From: Bacillota bacterium
GTDB lineage: Bacteria > Bacillota > UBA4882 > UBA8346
DNA length: 64,000 bases
Direction of reading: 5' to 3'
Assembly (NCBI GenBank): GCA_023426245.1
Contig: JAFABB010000050.1
Location: 1 to 64,000 of the forward strand
The translations under genes and the position numbers were made by a program. Position 1 is the first letter of the stretch. Every line of letters begins with the position of its first letter. The notes below the pieces were generated by a model, which was given only the letters and a program-made list of their open reading frames with translations, searched no databases and was not told the DNA's origin. Below are positions 27,354 to 36,070 of the stretch, in pieces.

Positions 27354-28289
27354 ATGCATCATATTTTTGTGAATTTAAAACGGTTTGAGGTTCCAAGAAA
27401 AATGGGAGGAGTATGTCCGATGGATGATCCGCGTCGCTGGATCGAGACGGTGATGGATGAAACCATTGCCTTAGGGTTGGGAACACTCCAGGAAATTCAT
27501 CTTACGTTCCTCTTACCGGAGTCGTTGCTGGCTAATGCTTTGGATCAAGTTTGGCATTATACGGCCGGGCATACCCGCACCCTAAGCCTTGGCTGTCAGG
27601 GGGTTTACCGGGAAGATATTGCGCCGGGAAGTAATTTCGGCGCATTCACCACCAACCGTCCCGCTACCTCCATGCGGCTTTTGGGATGTGAGTGGGCGAT
27701 GATTGGTCACTCCGAGGAGCGGAAAGATAAATTGGGAGTGATTGCCCAATATGACCCGGAAAGCCTGACGGATTTAGCCCGGCAAAACAAGGCTAAAATG
27801 GCGGTGGATTCGCTAATCCAGGCCGAAGTTATTAGCGCATTGCAGGCCGGCCTTAATACCCTAATCTGTGTCGGAGAGACGGCTGCGGAGAAAGGAGAGG
27901 GGGACTTCTCCGCTCAGAAGCCACGTATTGAAGCGGTACTACGGGCTCAATTGGAAACCAACTTGAAAGGGGTGGCTGAATTCATTCCGGGCCGTCAAAT
28001 TGTTATCGGATATGAACCCATCTGGGCGATTGGCCCCGGTAAAACTCCGCCCGGAGCGGATTATATCGGTTTCGTCTCCGCTTTTATCAAACAAGCGGTT
28101 CATGAATTATATGGCTTTACGCCTGCGGTGGTTTATGGCGGCGGGTTAAAGGAAGAAAATGCGGCCACGATTGCCGGAATCCCGACTATTGATGGAGGCC
28201 TGGTTGCGTTAACTCGGTTTACTGGAGAAATCGGGTTTTCCCCCGCTGAGCTCAAAGGGATCATCGATAAAGCATACCAGGGAAATTAG
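27354..28289 (+). CDS. divergent triosephosphate isomerase homologue
   Basis: TIM-barrel isomerase of 311 aa, about 60 residues longer than common TIM. Catalytic residues are kept: N-x-K in FVNLKRF, His in IGHSEERK (usually HSERR), and Glu in GYEPIWAIGPGKTP; the phosphate site shows YGGGLKEENA. GGAAGGA supports the ATG at 27354; the in-frame ATG at 27336 overlaps that site. It may be the triose isomerase of this island or act on another ketose phosphate, as TIM homologues of tetritol pathways do. Confidence 0.75.
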   Translation: MHHIFVNLKRFEVPRKMGGVCPMDDPRRWIETVMDETIALGLGTLQEIHLTFLLPESLLANALDQVWHYTAGHTRTLSLGCQGVYREDIAPGSNFGAFTTNRPATSMRLLGCEWAMIGHSEERKDKLGVIAQYDPESLTDLARQNKAKMAVDSLIQAEVISALQAGLNTLICVGETAAEKGEGDFSAQKPRIEAVLRAQLETNLKGVAEFIPGRQIVIGYEPIWAIGPGKTPPGADYIGFVSAFIKQAVHELYGFTPAVVYGGGLKEENAATIAGIPTIDGGLVALTRFTGEIGFSPAELKGIIDKAYQGN

Positions 28290-28326
28290 AGAGTGGTCGG
28301 TGGTTTTTCTTAAATTGGTCAGAATG

Positions 28327-28350
28327 CCATTGGCAGTGTAATACCAATGG
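28327..28350. promoter_or_regulatory. inverted repeat before the LarA-like gene
   Basis: CCATTGG (28327-28333) and CCAATGG (28344-28350) are perfect inverted arms 10 bp apart, 24 bp before the ATG and with no T run. It could be an operator or a leader hairpin. Confidence 0.4.
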
Positions 28351-28374
28351 TGGAATAAAAAAGGGGGTCATTTT

Positions 28375-29862
28375 ATGAAGAAATTAGCGTTTGAATATGG
28401 CCGGGGATTGATGGAAACCAATCTCCCCGACAACACGGATATTTTTATCCCGGGAGAGACGGTTCCCGATCCTGCCTGTATTCCACAGGAAAAACTGGTT
28501 GAGGCGACAAGAGAGTCGATTCTGCATCCGATTGGCATGGAACCCCTTGCTAAACTGGCAAAGAAAGGCTCAAAAGTTACGATTGTTTTTCCGGATAGAG
28601 TAAAGGGCGGCGAACAGCCAACTGCGCACCGGAAAATTTCGATCCCGATTATTCTTGAGGAACTCTACAAAGCGGGTGTTGGGAAAAAAGACATCCTTTT
28701 AATCTGCTCGAATGGCCTGCACCGTAAGAATACCAAGGAAGAAATTTTTAATGTACTTGGTCCGGAGTTGTTCAACGAGTTTTGGTATTCCCATCAAATT
28801 ATTAATCACGACAGCGAGGATTACGATCATCTGGTGGATTTGGGGACCACTGAGAGTGGCGACCCGGTTCTGATGAACAAATATGTCTATGATTCCGATG
28901 TTGCGATTTTAATTGGACATACGCAGGGTAACCCCTATGGGGGATATTCGGGTGGCTACAAGCACTGTGCGACCGGTATCACCCATTGGAGAAGCATCGC
29001 TTCACACCACGTGCCACAAGTCATGCACAGAAAGGATTTTACACCGGTCAGCGGCCATTCCATGATGCGTACCAAGTTTGATGAAATTGGGCAGCACATG
29101 GAAAAATGCATGGGTAAGAAGTTTTTTTGTTGCGATGCGGTTCTGGATACTTATTCGCGCCAGATCGAAATCAACAGCGGATATGCTAAAGAAATGCAGC
29201 CTAAATCCTGGATCACAGCCGACAAACGCACCTATGTCCACTGGGCGGAGAAGAAGTACGATGTTGTCGTATTTGGTATGCCACAGTTTTTCCACTATGG
29301 TGATGGAATGGGTACAAACCCGATTATGATGATGCAAGCGCTGTCTGCGCAGATTATCCGCTTTAAACGTGTACTCAAGGATAATTGCGTGATTTTGTGC
29401 TCCTCCATCTGCGACGGTTATTTTCACGAGGAGCTTTGGCCCTATATTCCGGAAATGTACGATATGTTTCAAAAGGACTATATGAACATTCTGCCGGATA
29501 TGGACCGTTACGGCGAGTATTTTGCAACCAATGAGGAATATATCCGCCAGTACCGTTACGGCAATGCGTTTCATCCGTTCCATGGATTTTCCATGATCAG
29601 TTGCGGCCATATCGCAGAACAGAACACGGCCGCCATTTATATTGTCGGCGCGCAGAACCCGGGCATTGCAAGAGGCATGGGCCTTAAAACCAGAGCAACC
29701 TTTGAGGAAGCGCTGGCCGATGCTAAGAAAAAGTATGTCGGTGAAAACCCGAATATCCTTGCTTTGCCGCGGACTTATAAACTTGCTTCCGTTCACCTTT
29801 GCATGAAGAACGAGCCGTATGATGGAACGAACGGTTTTGCAAACTGCGCTTTTCATGATTAA
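28375..29862 (+). CDS. LarA-like (nickel-pincer racemase/epimerase family) protein
   Basis: Protein of 495 aa of the DUF2088/LarA family, whose known members racemise or epimerise 2-hydroxyacids with a nickel-pincer nucleotide. Visible family residues: D74-R75, His116 in NGLHRKNTKEE, His145, His182 in LIGHTQGNPYGG, and Lys196 in YSGGYKH, the position of the cofactor-tethering Lys. The classic DRTRP reads DRVKGG, so it is a divergent member. The cofactor makers LarB, LarC and LarE are not in the window. AAAGGGGG precedes the ATG. Next to TauE/SafE exporters it may act on a hydroxyacid end product (inference). Confidence 0.75.
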   Translation: MKKLAFEYGRGLMETNLPDNTDIFIPGETVPDPACIPQEKLVEATRESILHPIGMEPLAKLAKKGSKVTIVFPDRVKGGEQPTAHRKISIPIILEELYKAGVGKKDILLICSNGLHRKNTKEEIFNVLGPELFNEFWYSHQIINHDSEDYDHLVDLGTTESGDPVLMNKYVYDSDVAILIGHTQGNPYGGYSGGYKHCATGITHWRSIASHHVPQVMHRKDFTPVSGHSMMRTKFDEIGQHMEKCMGKKFFCCDAVLDTYSRQIEINSGYAKEMQPKSWITADKRTYVHWAEKKYDVVVFGMPQFFHYGDGMGTNPIMMMQALSAQIIRFKRVLKDNCVILCSSICDGYFHEELWPYIPEMYDMFQKDYMNILPDMDRYGEYFATNEEYIRQYRYGNAFHPFHGFSMISCGHIAEQNTAAIYIVGAQNPGIARGMGLKTRATFEEALADAKKKYVGENPNILALPRTYKLASVHLCMKNEPYDGTNGFANCAFHD

Positions 29863-29877
29863 TGAAGGAGTAATCTG

Positions 29878-30792
29878 ATGTGGCAAATACATCTAACGAT
29901 GGCCGGGATGAATGTGGGATGGCCGGAATTGATTTTATTAGGCGCATTCATCGGTTTTCTAACAGGTATGTTTGGTGTTGGGGGAGGATTTCTCCTAACA
30001 CCTTTGCTTAAAATCCTATTTGGAATTCCCTATCCGATAGCGGTGGGAAGCGGTTTGTTACAAATTTTTATCACAGGCACTTATTCCGCTTGGAAACATT
30101 GGAAATATAAAAATGTTGATGTAATTATGGGCATGATTATGGCCGGAGGTGCTCTGGGAGGCACTGAGATCGGAGTTCGGCTTTTGAAAGCGCTTAGTAG
30201 TGAGGGAAAGGTGATTATCAATTTTCATCCCTTGCCGATACTGGATTTGGTATTGAACGCGATATTTTTGTGCTTAATGGTCGGCGTAGCAATTCTGATC
30301 TGGAAAGAAACCTCAAGCTCTTCGGCTGAAGAAGAGGTAGCCTCCACTTTATCGAAACGTTTGCAGAATTACCGGATTCCACCGCAATTGGAGTTTCCCC
30401 ATTCCGGAATTTTCTCAATGAGCATCTGGGTCCCGCTGGGAATCAGTTTTTTTGTGGGAATTCTGACCGGTTTGTTGGGTGTGGGGGGCGGATTCATCAA
30501 TTTCCCCTTGATGGTCTATATCCTGGGTGTGCCGACCACCGTGGCCGTGGGCACCAGCGCCTTTCAATTGCTGTTTTCCACAGGGTATGGGGCCGTTCGT
30601 CACGCGTTGCAAGGCCATGTGGAATTGCTGCTGGTTGCTTTTTTACTCATCGGGTCATTGGCTGGAGTTCGAATGGGGATCCGCGCATCCCGTTTTTTAG
30701 GTGGCCGGAAGATTCGTAAATATTTTGCGTGGATTATCATTATGGCAATTGGGGTTATTATATGGGATATCATCCAAGAAATTTGGTTTTAG
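29878..30792 (+). CDS. TauE/SafE-family sulfite/organosulfur exporter, 1
   Basis: Membrane protein of 304 aa with the family's two repeat motifs, GFLTGMFGVGGGFLLTPLL and GLLGVGGGFINFPLMV, and about eight spans. Members export sulfite, sulfoacetate or related anions. ATGAAGGAGTAATCTG precedes the ATG, and it follows the LarA-like gene by 15 bp, so they are co-transcribed. With the sulfatase upstream, disposal of sulfur anions is a reasonable guess. Confidence 0.8.
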   Translation: MWQIHLTMAGMNVGWPELILLGAFIGFLTGMFGVGGGFLLTPLLKILFGIPYPIAVGSGLLQIFITGTYSAWKHWKYKNVDVIMGMIMAGGALGGTEIGVRLLKALSSEGKVIINFHPLPILDLVLNAIFLCLMVGVAILIWKETSSSSAEEEVASTLSKRLQNYRIPPQLEFPHSGIFSMSIWVPLGISFFVGILTGLLGVGGGFINFPLMVYILGVPTTVAVGTSAFQLLFSTGYGAVRHALQGHVELLLVAFLLIGSLAGVRMGIRASRFLGGRKIRKYFAWIIIMAIGVIIWDIIQEIWF

Positions 30793-30856
30793 CGGCTTTT
30801 CAAGAAGAGATGAGCGTTTTCCAAAATACTTTTTAGAGCAAAAAGTAAAGTTTAGA

Positions 30857-30887
30857 AAAGGAAGCCTTCCGACTTCCTTTTTTTATA
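30857..30887 (+). terminator. intrinsic terminator
   Basis: AAAGGAAG (30857) pairs with CTTCCTTT (30873), followed by a T run. It ends the LarA-like/TauE transcript. Confidence 0.8.
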
Positions 30888-30956
30888 GGAATGTCTACAA
30901 TCGGTAATGATCCATCAAAGCCGAGTGGATTTGGAGCGGAGGATTAAGATTCGTTC

Positions 30957-31679
30957 ATGGAAAGATATGTATTAATATTTATATTATGTTTTGCGGGAAG
31001 CCTGATTCAGGGTTCTTTAAGCTTTGGGTATGGCATATTTGTCATGTCGGTGTTGTCGTTAATCCTCCCGTTAAAAACAACTTCAGTGTTGGTTGCGATT
31101 AGTTCGTTCTTTATCAGTTTTACTGTTTGTTGCAAGCTCCGGGGGAAAATCAACTACAAGGCAATTTGGCTGCCTTTGGCTGCAGGCTTGCTTTTTATAC
31201 CGATAGGTGTATTTATTCTTGGTATTTGCAATGAAAACGTGCTCAAAAAAATTTTGGGCGCCAGTATTATTCTAATGGCCGTTTTTTTCTTGACAACTCG
31301 TAGAAAAACGGTCTCCATTAAGACAAATATTAAAAATCAACTTTTAGCAGGAATAACCAGCGGGATATTCAATGGCCTATTTAATATGGGAGGCCCGCCC
31401 CTGGTGTTTTATCTGGCCCATACCATTGAAGATAGTCTTTCCTATAAGGCCAGCCTGGAGTTTGTTTTTATTGTCTCTGGGGTTATTGTCTTGATAAGCC
31501 ATGGTATCTGCGGAAATCTTACTGCTGAAATTATCCCTTATGTGATCCTGTCCTTTTTCGCAACCATTATCGGAAGCATATTGGGGCTTAAAATTTTTGC
31601 AAGGCTTGATAAAAAATTATTAACCGGTGCGATTGATTGGTTGATGTTGGGATTGGGAGTCATTTTACTATTGAAATAA
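30957..31679 (+). CDS. TauE/SafE-family permease, 2
   Basis: Membrane protein of 240 aa, shorter than its neighbour, with about seven spans and the family repeats FAGSLIQGSLSFGYGIFVMS and SGIFNGLFNMGGPPLVFYL. GGAGG lies about 15 bp before the ATG. It is separated from TauE 1 by a terminator, so it has its own promoter. Substrate unknown. Confidence 0.75.
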   Translation: MERYVLIFILCFAGSLIQGSLSFGYGIFVMSVLSLILPLKTTSVLVAISSFFISFTVCCKLRGKINYKAIWLPLAAGLLFIPIGVFILGICNENVLKKILGASIILMAVFFLTTRRKTVSIKTNIKNQLLAGITSGIFNGLFNMGGPPLVFYLAHTIEDSLSYKASLEFVFIVSGVIVLISHGICGNLTAEIIPYVILSFFATIIGSILGLKIFARLDKKLLTGAIDWLMLGLGVILLLK

Positions 31680-31860
31680 AGAGCATTTTTAGGCTGGGTT
31701 AATATTTGAATCATCCATGCCGATATTGGGGTCCGTTTATTGAATCTTTTCCGTTCTTATATCCACCCTAACGTCCTAAATTGCAGAAATGATCCGGGTG
31801 ATTGGATGAAGGGTCAAGAGGAATTGATTCAATCCTGCAACTTATAAAGCAGTTTCTTCT

Positions 31861-31888
31861 GAGCCGAGGCTGAAGTTGGTCTCGGCTC
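31861..31888. other. hairpin between converging genes
   Basis: GAGCCGAG (31861-31868) pairs perfectly with CTCGGCTC (31881-31888). There is no clear T run on either side. It may end the methyltransferase transcript or TauE 2. Confidence 0.4.
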
Positions 31889-31943
31889 TTGTCAAACCAC
31901 TCGCAACCGAGTTTAGACAGCTGTTCAAGAATACACATACCGG

Positions 31944-32606
31944 TTAAGATACTTGTTCTTGTTCTTCCGGCCTGCGGATAATGATCTGCAGGCCCTCGCC
32001 GTTACAAACCATTTCAAAAGACTGAATCCCGGCTTGAATGATTTTCCCTCTGATTTTTTCCAGCCGGTTTCGCCTGATATCTCCATTCAGTTGTTCTGAT
32101 AATCGAATTCCGTAATCTTTCAACTTGTTTTCAATGCTGTTCCATTTTTGGCCGTCCCAAGAATCATCCCCAAGATAAGCGATTCCTCCTGGAGTCAAGA
32201 TTCTGTAAATTTCTTGAAAAGTCTTTTGCGGACTGCGCCAATTGAAAATTGATTTTCGAAAAACGACCAAATGGATTTGACCATCCTCCACGGGAATTTT
32301 TAAAGGACTGCCCTTAACCACGGTAACCTCTTTTTCCATGCAGTTTTGTTTAAGCTGGAAAGCCAAATGATTTATAATATCTTCCGAATTTTCCATGAGA
32401 TAAATTTGCATCCCGGTCAACTGAGCCATAGCGATTCCTAGGAAACAGTTATCACCATTGATTTCTAAGAAATTTCCGTTGCGGATACCGGTTTTTTCAA
32501 TGATGGTTTGAGCGATGGCCCAATAAGATGAAAAAGGCAATTTACGTTTAACAAGTTGAAGAGAAAGATGATCGATAAAGGGTGGCACTAAAGAATTATT
32601 TATCAT
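31944..32606 (-). CDS. class I SAM-dependent methyltransferase
   Basis: Protein of 220 aa with a Rossmann methyltransferase core: FLEINGDNCFLGIAMAQL (motif I, changed from the usual ExGxGxG), LMENSED, and EIYRILTPGGIAYLGDD (motif after strand 5). The altered motif I is unusual. AGGAGG precedes the ATG at 32606; the upstream in-frame ATG at 32642 lacks a site. The substrate is unknown. It is transcribed away from the nitrogenase operon. Confidence 0.65.
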   Translation of the reverse strand: MINNSLVPPFIDHLSLQLVKRKLPFSSYWAIAQTIIEKTGIRNGNFLEINGDNCFLGIAMAQLTGMQIYLMENSEDIINHLAFQLKQNCMEKEVTVVKGSPLKIPVEDGQIHLVVFRKSIFNWRSPQKTFQEIYRILTPGGIAYLGDDSWDGQKWNSIENKLKDYGIRLSEQLNGDIRRNRLEKIRGKIIQAGIQSFEMVCNGEGLQIIIRRPEEQEQVS

Positions 32607-32792
32607 CTCCGGGCCTCCTGGCGAAAATAATAATTTAAACAAATTAAAACTAACTTATTGCTATTATACGGTAGAGACCCAAAAACTTCAAGTCGGATTT
32701 TTGAACAATATGACATATATATAACATCAAAAAGCGGTTTTGGGAAAATTCGACGAAGGAAGAAGGCGTATTTTTGAATTTTGTTAACATTA

Positions 32793-32847
32793 TGTCATGA
32801 TATTTAACATTTTAAGAGTTGACACCTTTTAAAAATTACCATAAAAT
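32793..32847 (+). promoter_or_regulatory. anf operon promoter with GlnR/TnrA-type box
   Basis: TTGACA (32819-32824), 17 bp, TAAAAT (32842-32847) is a good sigma-A promoter. TGTCA-TGATATT-TAACA at 32793-32809 is an exact match to TGTNA-N7-TNACA, the GlnR/TnrA consensus, centred about 50 bp upstream of the likely start, where TnrA activates. No sigma-54 (-24/-12) promoter is seen in 32607-33021. A direct repeat TTTTAGTTAG/TTTTAGTTAA at 32861-32880 lies just after the start. The leader is about 165 nt. Confidence 0.7.
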
Positions 32848-33021
32848 ACCCATATAAGATGTTTTAGTTAGTTTTAGTTAAATATAGATTCAACAGTAAA
32901 TAATAAATCTAACATAAACATTACAATCAGAATTACCCATACTGAAATCCGGAAGGGAGGCACGGTTAAAATCGTTGGGTAGGCAATAACAGGGTCTTAA
33001 AAATAAAAAGGAGATATGAAC

Positions 33022-33846
33022 ATGAGAAAAATTGCATTTTACGGAAAAGGCGGTATCGGTAAATCCACCACCCAGCAAAATACGGCAGCGGCAATGGCCC
33101 ATTTTTACAATCAAAAGGTATTCATTCATGGCTGTGATCCGAAGGCTGATTCTACCCGGTTGATTTTGGGGGGCATGAACCAGAGAACTCTCATGGATAT
33201 GTTACGGGAAGAGGGTGAAGAAAAAATCACCGTGGAGGGTGTAGTTAAAAATGGGTTTAAGGGGATTCGTTGTGTTGAGTCGGGTGGACCGGAACCGGGA
33301 GTTGGCTGCGCCGGCCGGGGCGTTATTACGGCCATTGATTTGATGGAAAAGAATGGCGCATATACAGAGGATTTGGACTTTGTCTTCTTTGATGTATTAG
33401 GCGATGTGGTTTGCGGTGGTTTTGCAATGCCAATCCGGGATGGTAAGGCTCAAGAAGTGTATATTGTGGCTTCCGGCGAGATGATGGCCATATACGCGGC
33501 AAACAATATTTGCAAAGGCTTGCTTAAATACGCCAAACAAAGCGGCGTCCGTCTCGGCGGGATCATTTGCAACAGCCGCAAAGTTGACCGGGAAGCCGAA
33601 TTCCTTGAGGAATTTACTGCGGCCATCGGTACCCGAATGATTCATTTTGTACCCCGTGACAATATTGTTCAAAAGGCTGAATTTAACAAAAAGACCGTGG
33701 TTGACTACGATGCGGAATGTAATCAGGCCAAAGAATACGGGGAATTGGCCCAGAAAATCATCAAGAACCAAAATTTTGTAGTCCCACAGCCCTTAAAAAT
33801 GGACGAATTAGAGGCCATGGTCGTCAAATACGGCATCGCCGATTAG
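33022..33846 (+). CDS. anfH: nitrogenase iron protein of the Fe-only system
   Basis: Dinitrogenase reductase of 274 aa, the homodimeric ATP-driven electron donor to AnfDGK. Walker A GKGGIGKST starts at residue 9; Cys96 (GVGCAGRG) and Cys131 (GDVVCGGF) hold the 4Fe-4S cluster; Arg99 is the site that can be ADP-ribosylated. The sequence follows AnfH of Azotobacter closely (DELEAMVVKYG at the end). AAGGAG suits the ATG at 33022, not the one at 33016. First gene of the operon. Confidence 0.95.
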   Translation: MRKIAFYGKGGIGKSTTQQNTAAAMAHFYNQKVFIHGCDPKADSTRLILGGMNQRTLMDMLREEGEEKITVEGVVKNGFKGIRCVESGGPEPGVGCAGRGVITAIDLMEKNGAYTEDLDFVFFDVLGDVVCGGFAMPIRDGKAQEVYIVASGEMMAIYAANNICKGLLKYAKQSGVRLGGIICNSRKVDREAEFLEEFTAAIGTRMIHFVPRDNIVQKAEFNKKTVVDYDAECNQAKEYGELAQKIIKNQNFVVPQPLKMDELEAMVVKYGIAD

Positions 33847-33888
33847 AGTGATCTGATCTTAGGTAAAGATTAAAGGAGGGGACCCATC

Positions 33889-35454
33889 ATGCCTTATCAT
33901 TTGTTTAAATGCAGTGAATGCATACCTGAGCGGGGAAAACATGCGGTCATCAAAGGGTCCGGGGAAAACCTGACCGATGCCCTTCCCCTGGGATACTTGA
34001 ATACGATTCCCGGTTCCATCTCGGAGCGTGGTTGCGCCTATTGCGGGGCGAAGCATGTTATCGGTACCCCGATGAAAGATGTCATTCATATGAGTCATGG
34101 ACCGGTAGGTTGTACGTATGATACCTGGCAAACAAAACGGTATATCAGCGACAATGACAACTTTCAGCTCAAATATACTTTTGCCACGGACATGAAGGAG
34201 AAAAACATCGTATTTGGCGCTGAAAAGATGTTGAAGCAAAATATCATCGAGGCTTTCAAGGCATTTCCAAATATGAAACGGATGACTATCTATCAGACCT
34301 GTGCCTCGGCATTAATCGGTGATGATATGAACGCCATCGCCGACGAAGTCATGGAAGAAATGCCGGATGTAGATATTTTTGTGTGCAACTCGCCGGGATT
34401 TGGAGGCCCAAGCCAGTCAGGGGGACATCATAAAATCAATATCGCCTGGCTTACCCAAAAGGTGGGGACGTTCGAACCGAAAATCACCAGCGACTATGTG
34501 ATCAACTATGTCGGCGAATATAACATTCAGGGCGACCAGGTGGTCATGGACGATTATTTTAAACGAATGGGAATTCAGGTGTTGTCGACTTTTACGGGCA
34601 ACGGTTCTTACGACGATCTCCGGGGGATGCACCGGGCTCATTTAAATGTGCTGGAATGCGCCCGGTCGGCTGAATACATTTGCAATGAATTGCGGAAACG
34701 TTACGGGATTCCGAGGTTGGACATCGATGGATTTGGATTTATGCCTTTGTCGCTTTCCTTGCGGAAAATCGGCCTCTTTTTCGGCATCGAAGATCAGGCC
34801 CAGGCGATTATTGACGAAGAAACAGCCCGCTGGAAACCGGAATTGGATTGGTACAAGGAACGCCTGCGCGGTAAAAAGGTATGCCTTTGGCCGGGCGGCT
34901 CCAAGTTGTGGCATTGGGCCAACGTGATTCATGAGGAAATGGGAGTCGATGTAGTTTCGGTGTATACCAAATTTGGCCATCAGGGTGATATGGAAAAAGG
35001 GATATCCCGCTGTGAAGAAGGGGCTTTGGCCATCGACGATCCCAACGAGCTTGAGGGGCTGGAAGCGATGGAGACGCTAAAGCCGGATATTATTTTTACC
35101 GGCAAGCGGCCGGGAGAAGTCGCCAAAAAAATCCGGGTCCCTTATCTGAATGCTCACGCCTATCACAACGGCCCCTGGAAGGGGTTTGAAGGATGGGTCC
35201 GTTTCGCCCGGGATATATACAATGGGATTTATTCACCCATCCATCAACTCTCGCTGTTAGATATCAGCAAGGATGAGATACCGACCGATAAAGGATTTGT
35301 GACCCAGAGGATGCTTTCCGACGCCGATCTGAGCGAAGAAGTCAAGTCGTCGAAAGTGCTCCGGGAATACACCGGCAAATATGATATTATCGCTGATTTG
35401 AGCCGGAAGACTTATCCGGAGTTTCCTGCGGTCAAACAGATTTCGGTGGTGTGA
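33889..35454 (+). CDS. anfD: Fe-only nitrogenase alpha subunit
   Basis: Catalytic subunit of 521 aa carrying the FeFe cofactor. P-cluster Cys49, Cys75 and Cys138 and cofactor ligands Cys257 and His423 sit at the numbers known for AnfD. Long stretches such as SERGCAYCGAKHVIGTPMKD and YLNAHAYHNGP match AnfD rather than NifD or VnfD. AAAGGAGGGGA precedes the ATG. Confidence 0.96.
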   Translation: MPYHLFKCSECIPERGKHAVIKGSGENLTDALPLGYLNTIPGSISERGCAYCGAKHVIGTPMKDVIHMSHGPVGCTYDTWQTKRYISDNDNFQLKYTFATDMKEKNIVFGAEKMLKQNIIEAFKAFPNMKRMTIYQTCASALIGDDMNAIADEVMEEMPDVDIFVCNSPGFGGPSQSGGHHKINIAWLTQKVGTFEPKITSDYVINYVGEYNIQGDQVVMDDYFKRMGIQVLSTFTGNGSYDDLRGMHRAHLNVLECARSAEYICNELRKRYGIPRLDIDGFGFMPLSLSLRKIGLFFGIEDQAQAIIDEETARWKPELDWYKERLRGKKVCLWPGGSKLWHWANVIHEEMGVDVVSVYTKFGHQGDMEKGISRCEEGALAIDDPNELEGLEAMETLKPDIIFTGKRPGEVAKKIRVPYLNAHAYHNGPWKGFEGWVRFARDIYNGIYSPIHQLSLLDISKDEIPTDKGFVTQRMLSDADLSEEVKSSKVLREYTGKYDIIADLSRKTYPEFPAVKQISVV

Positions 35455-35473
35455 TGATGGAGGGGATGACGAC

Positions 35474-35833
35474 ATGGAAAAAACCGAAGATTTGATGAAA
35501 GAACGGATTGAGCAATTGGTGAATTATATCATGAAAAAATGCCTGTGGCAGTTTCATTCCCGGGTCTGGGACCGGGAAAAACAAAACGAGGGAATCATCA
35601 CCAAAACCATGCAGATTCTCTGCGATGATCCTGTGGAGACTGGGACTCCGGCTGATAAATGTTATTGGGTGGATGCCATCTGCCTGGCGGAGGCTTTTAA
35701 AAGCCTGTTCCCTTGGCTGGCCACGATGGATAAAGCGGAAATTAAACTGCTGATGCAAGGACTCAAAGAACGCATGGATTTCTTGATGATCAAGGGATCG
35801 TTGAATGCGGAACTTACCGACCCGCTGTACTAG
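35474..35833 (+). CDS. anfG: Fe-only nitrogenase delta subunit
   Basis: Small subunit of 119 aa specific to alternative nitrogenases, needed for full AnfDGK assembly. Typical features are CLWQFHSRVWDREKQNEGI and YWVDAICLAEAF. TGGAGGGG precedes the ATG. Its TAG stop touches the first bases of the 102-bp repeat that follows. Confidence 0.95.
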   Translation: MEKTEDLMKERIEQLVNYIMKKCLWQFHSRVWDREKQNEGIITKTMQILCDDPVETGTPADKCYWVDAICLAEAFKSLFPWLATMDKAEIKLLMQGLKERMDFLMIKGSLNAELTDPLY

Positions 35834-35935
35834 TAGAGCGTATCGCAAATAAATGGCAATCAGAAATGAGGAAGATACGCTCTACTTAAGTAAAACGTTC
35901 ACAATCATTGCGTAGTTGTTTAGAGAACGTTTTAC
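35834..35935 (+). repeat. two-hairpin dispersed repeat, full copy A, inside the anf operon
   Basis: Hairpin 1: AGAGCGTATC (35835) with GATACGCTCT (35874). Hairpin 2: GTAAAACGTTC (35890) with GAACGTTTTAC (35925). The copy at 44214-44315 has the same 102-bp length and only scattered changes. No transposase is present, so it is a non-autonomous or REP-like element. A further CCCCC-TTTT-GGGGG hairpin lies at 35979-35992 before anfK. These hairpins may set the ratio of anfHDG to anfK message. Confidence 0.85.
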
Positions 35936-36070
35936 TAGTAGAACCTTTGGTATATTTTGATCGGAGAAACAGTTCGCTCCCCCTTTTGGGGGTACGTTGG
36001 CTAAAACGGAATGGGAATTTTTATAATACGCCGGAGAGTGCGGAAATGCGTGTTAGGAAGGAGCAATATC

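Noticed and set aside
11288..31679. Sulfoquinovose (sulfoglycolysis) cluster
   Set aside because: TauE exporters, aldolase and isomerase recall it, but there is no sulfoquinovosidase, sulfofructose kinase/transaldolase or sulfolactaldehyde enzyme, while a sulfatase is present; a sulfate ester fits better.
32607..33021. Sigma-54 promoter for anfH
   Set aside because: No TGGCAC-N5-TTGC-like element was found; a sigma-A promoter fits well instead.
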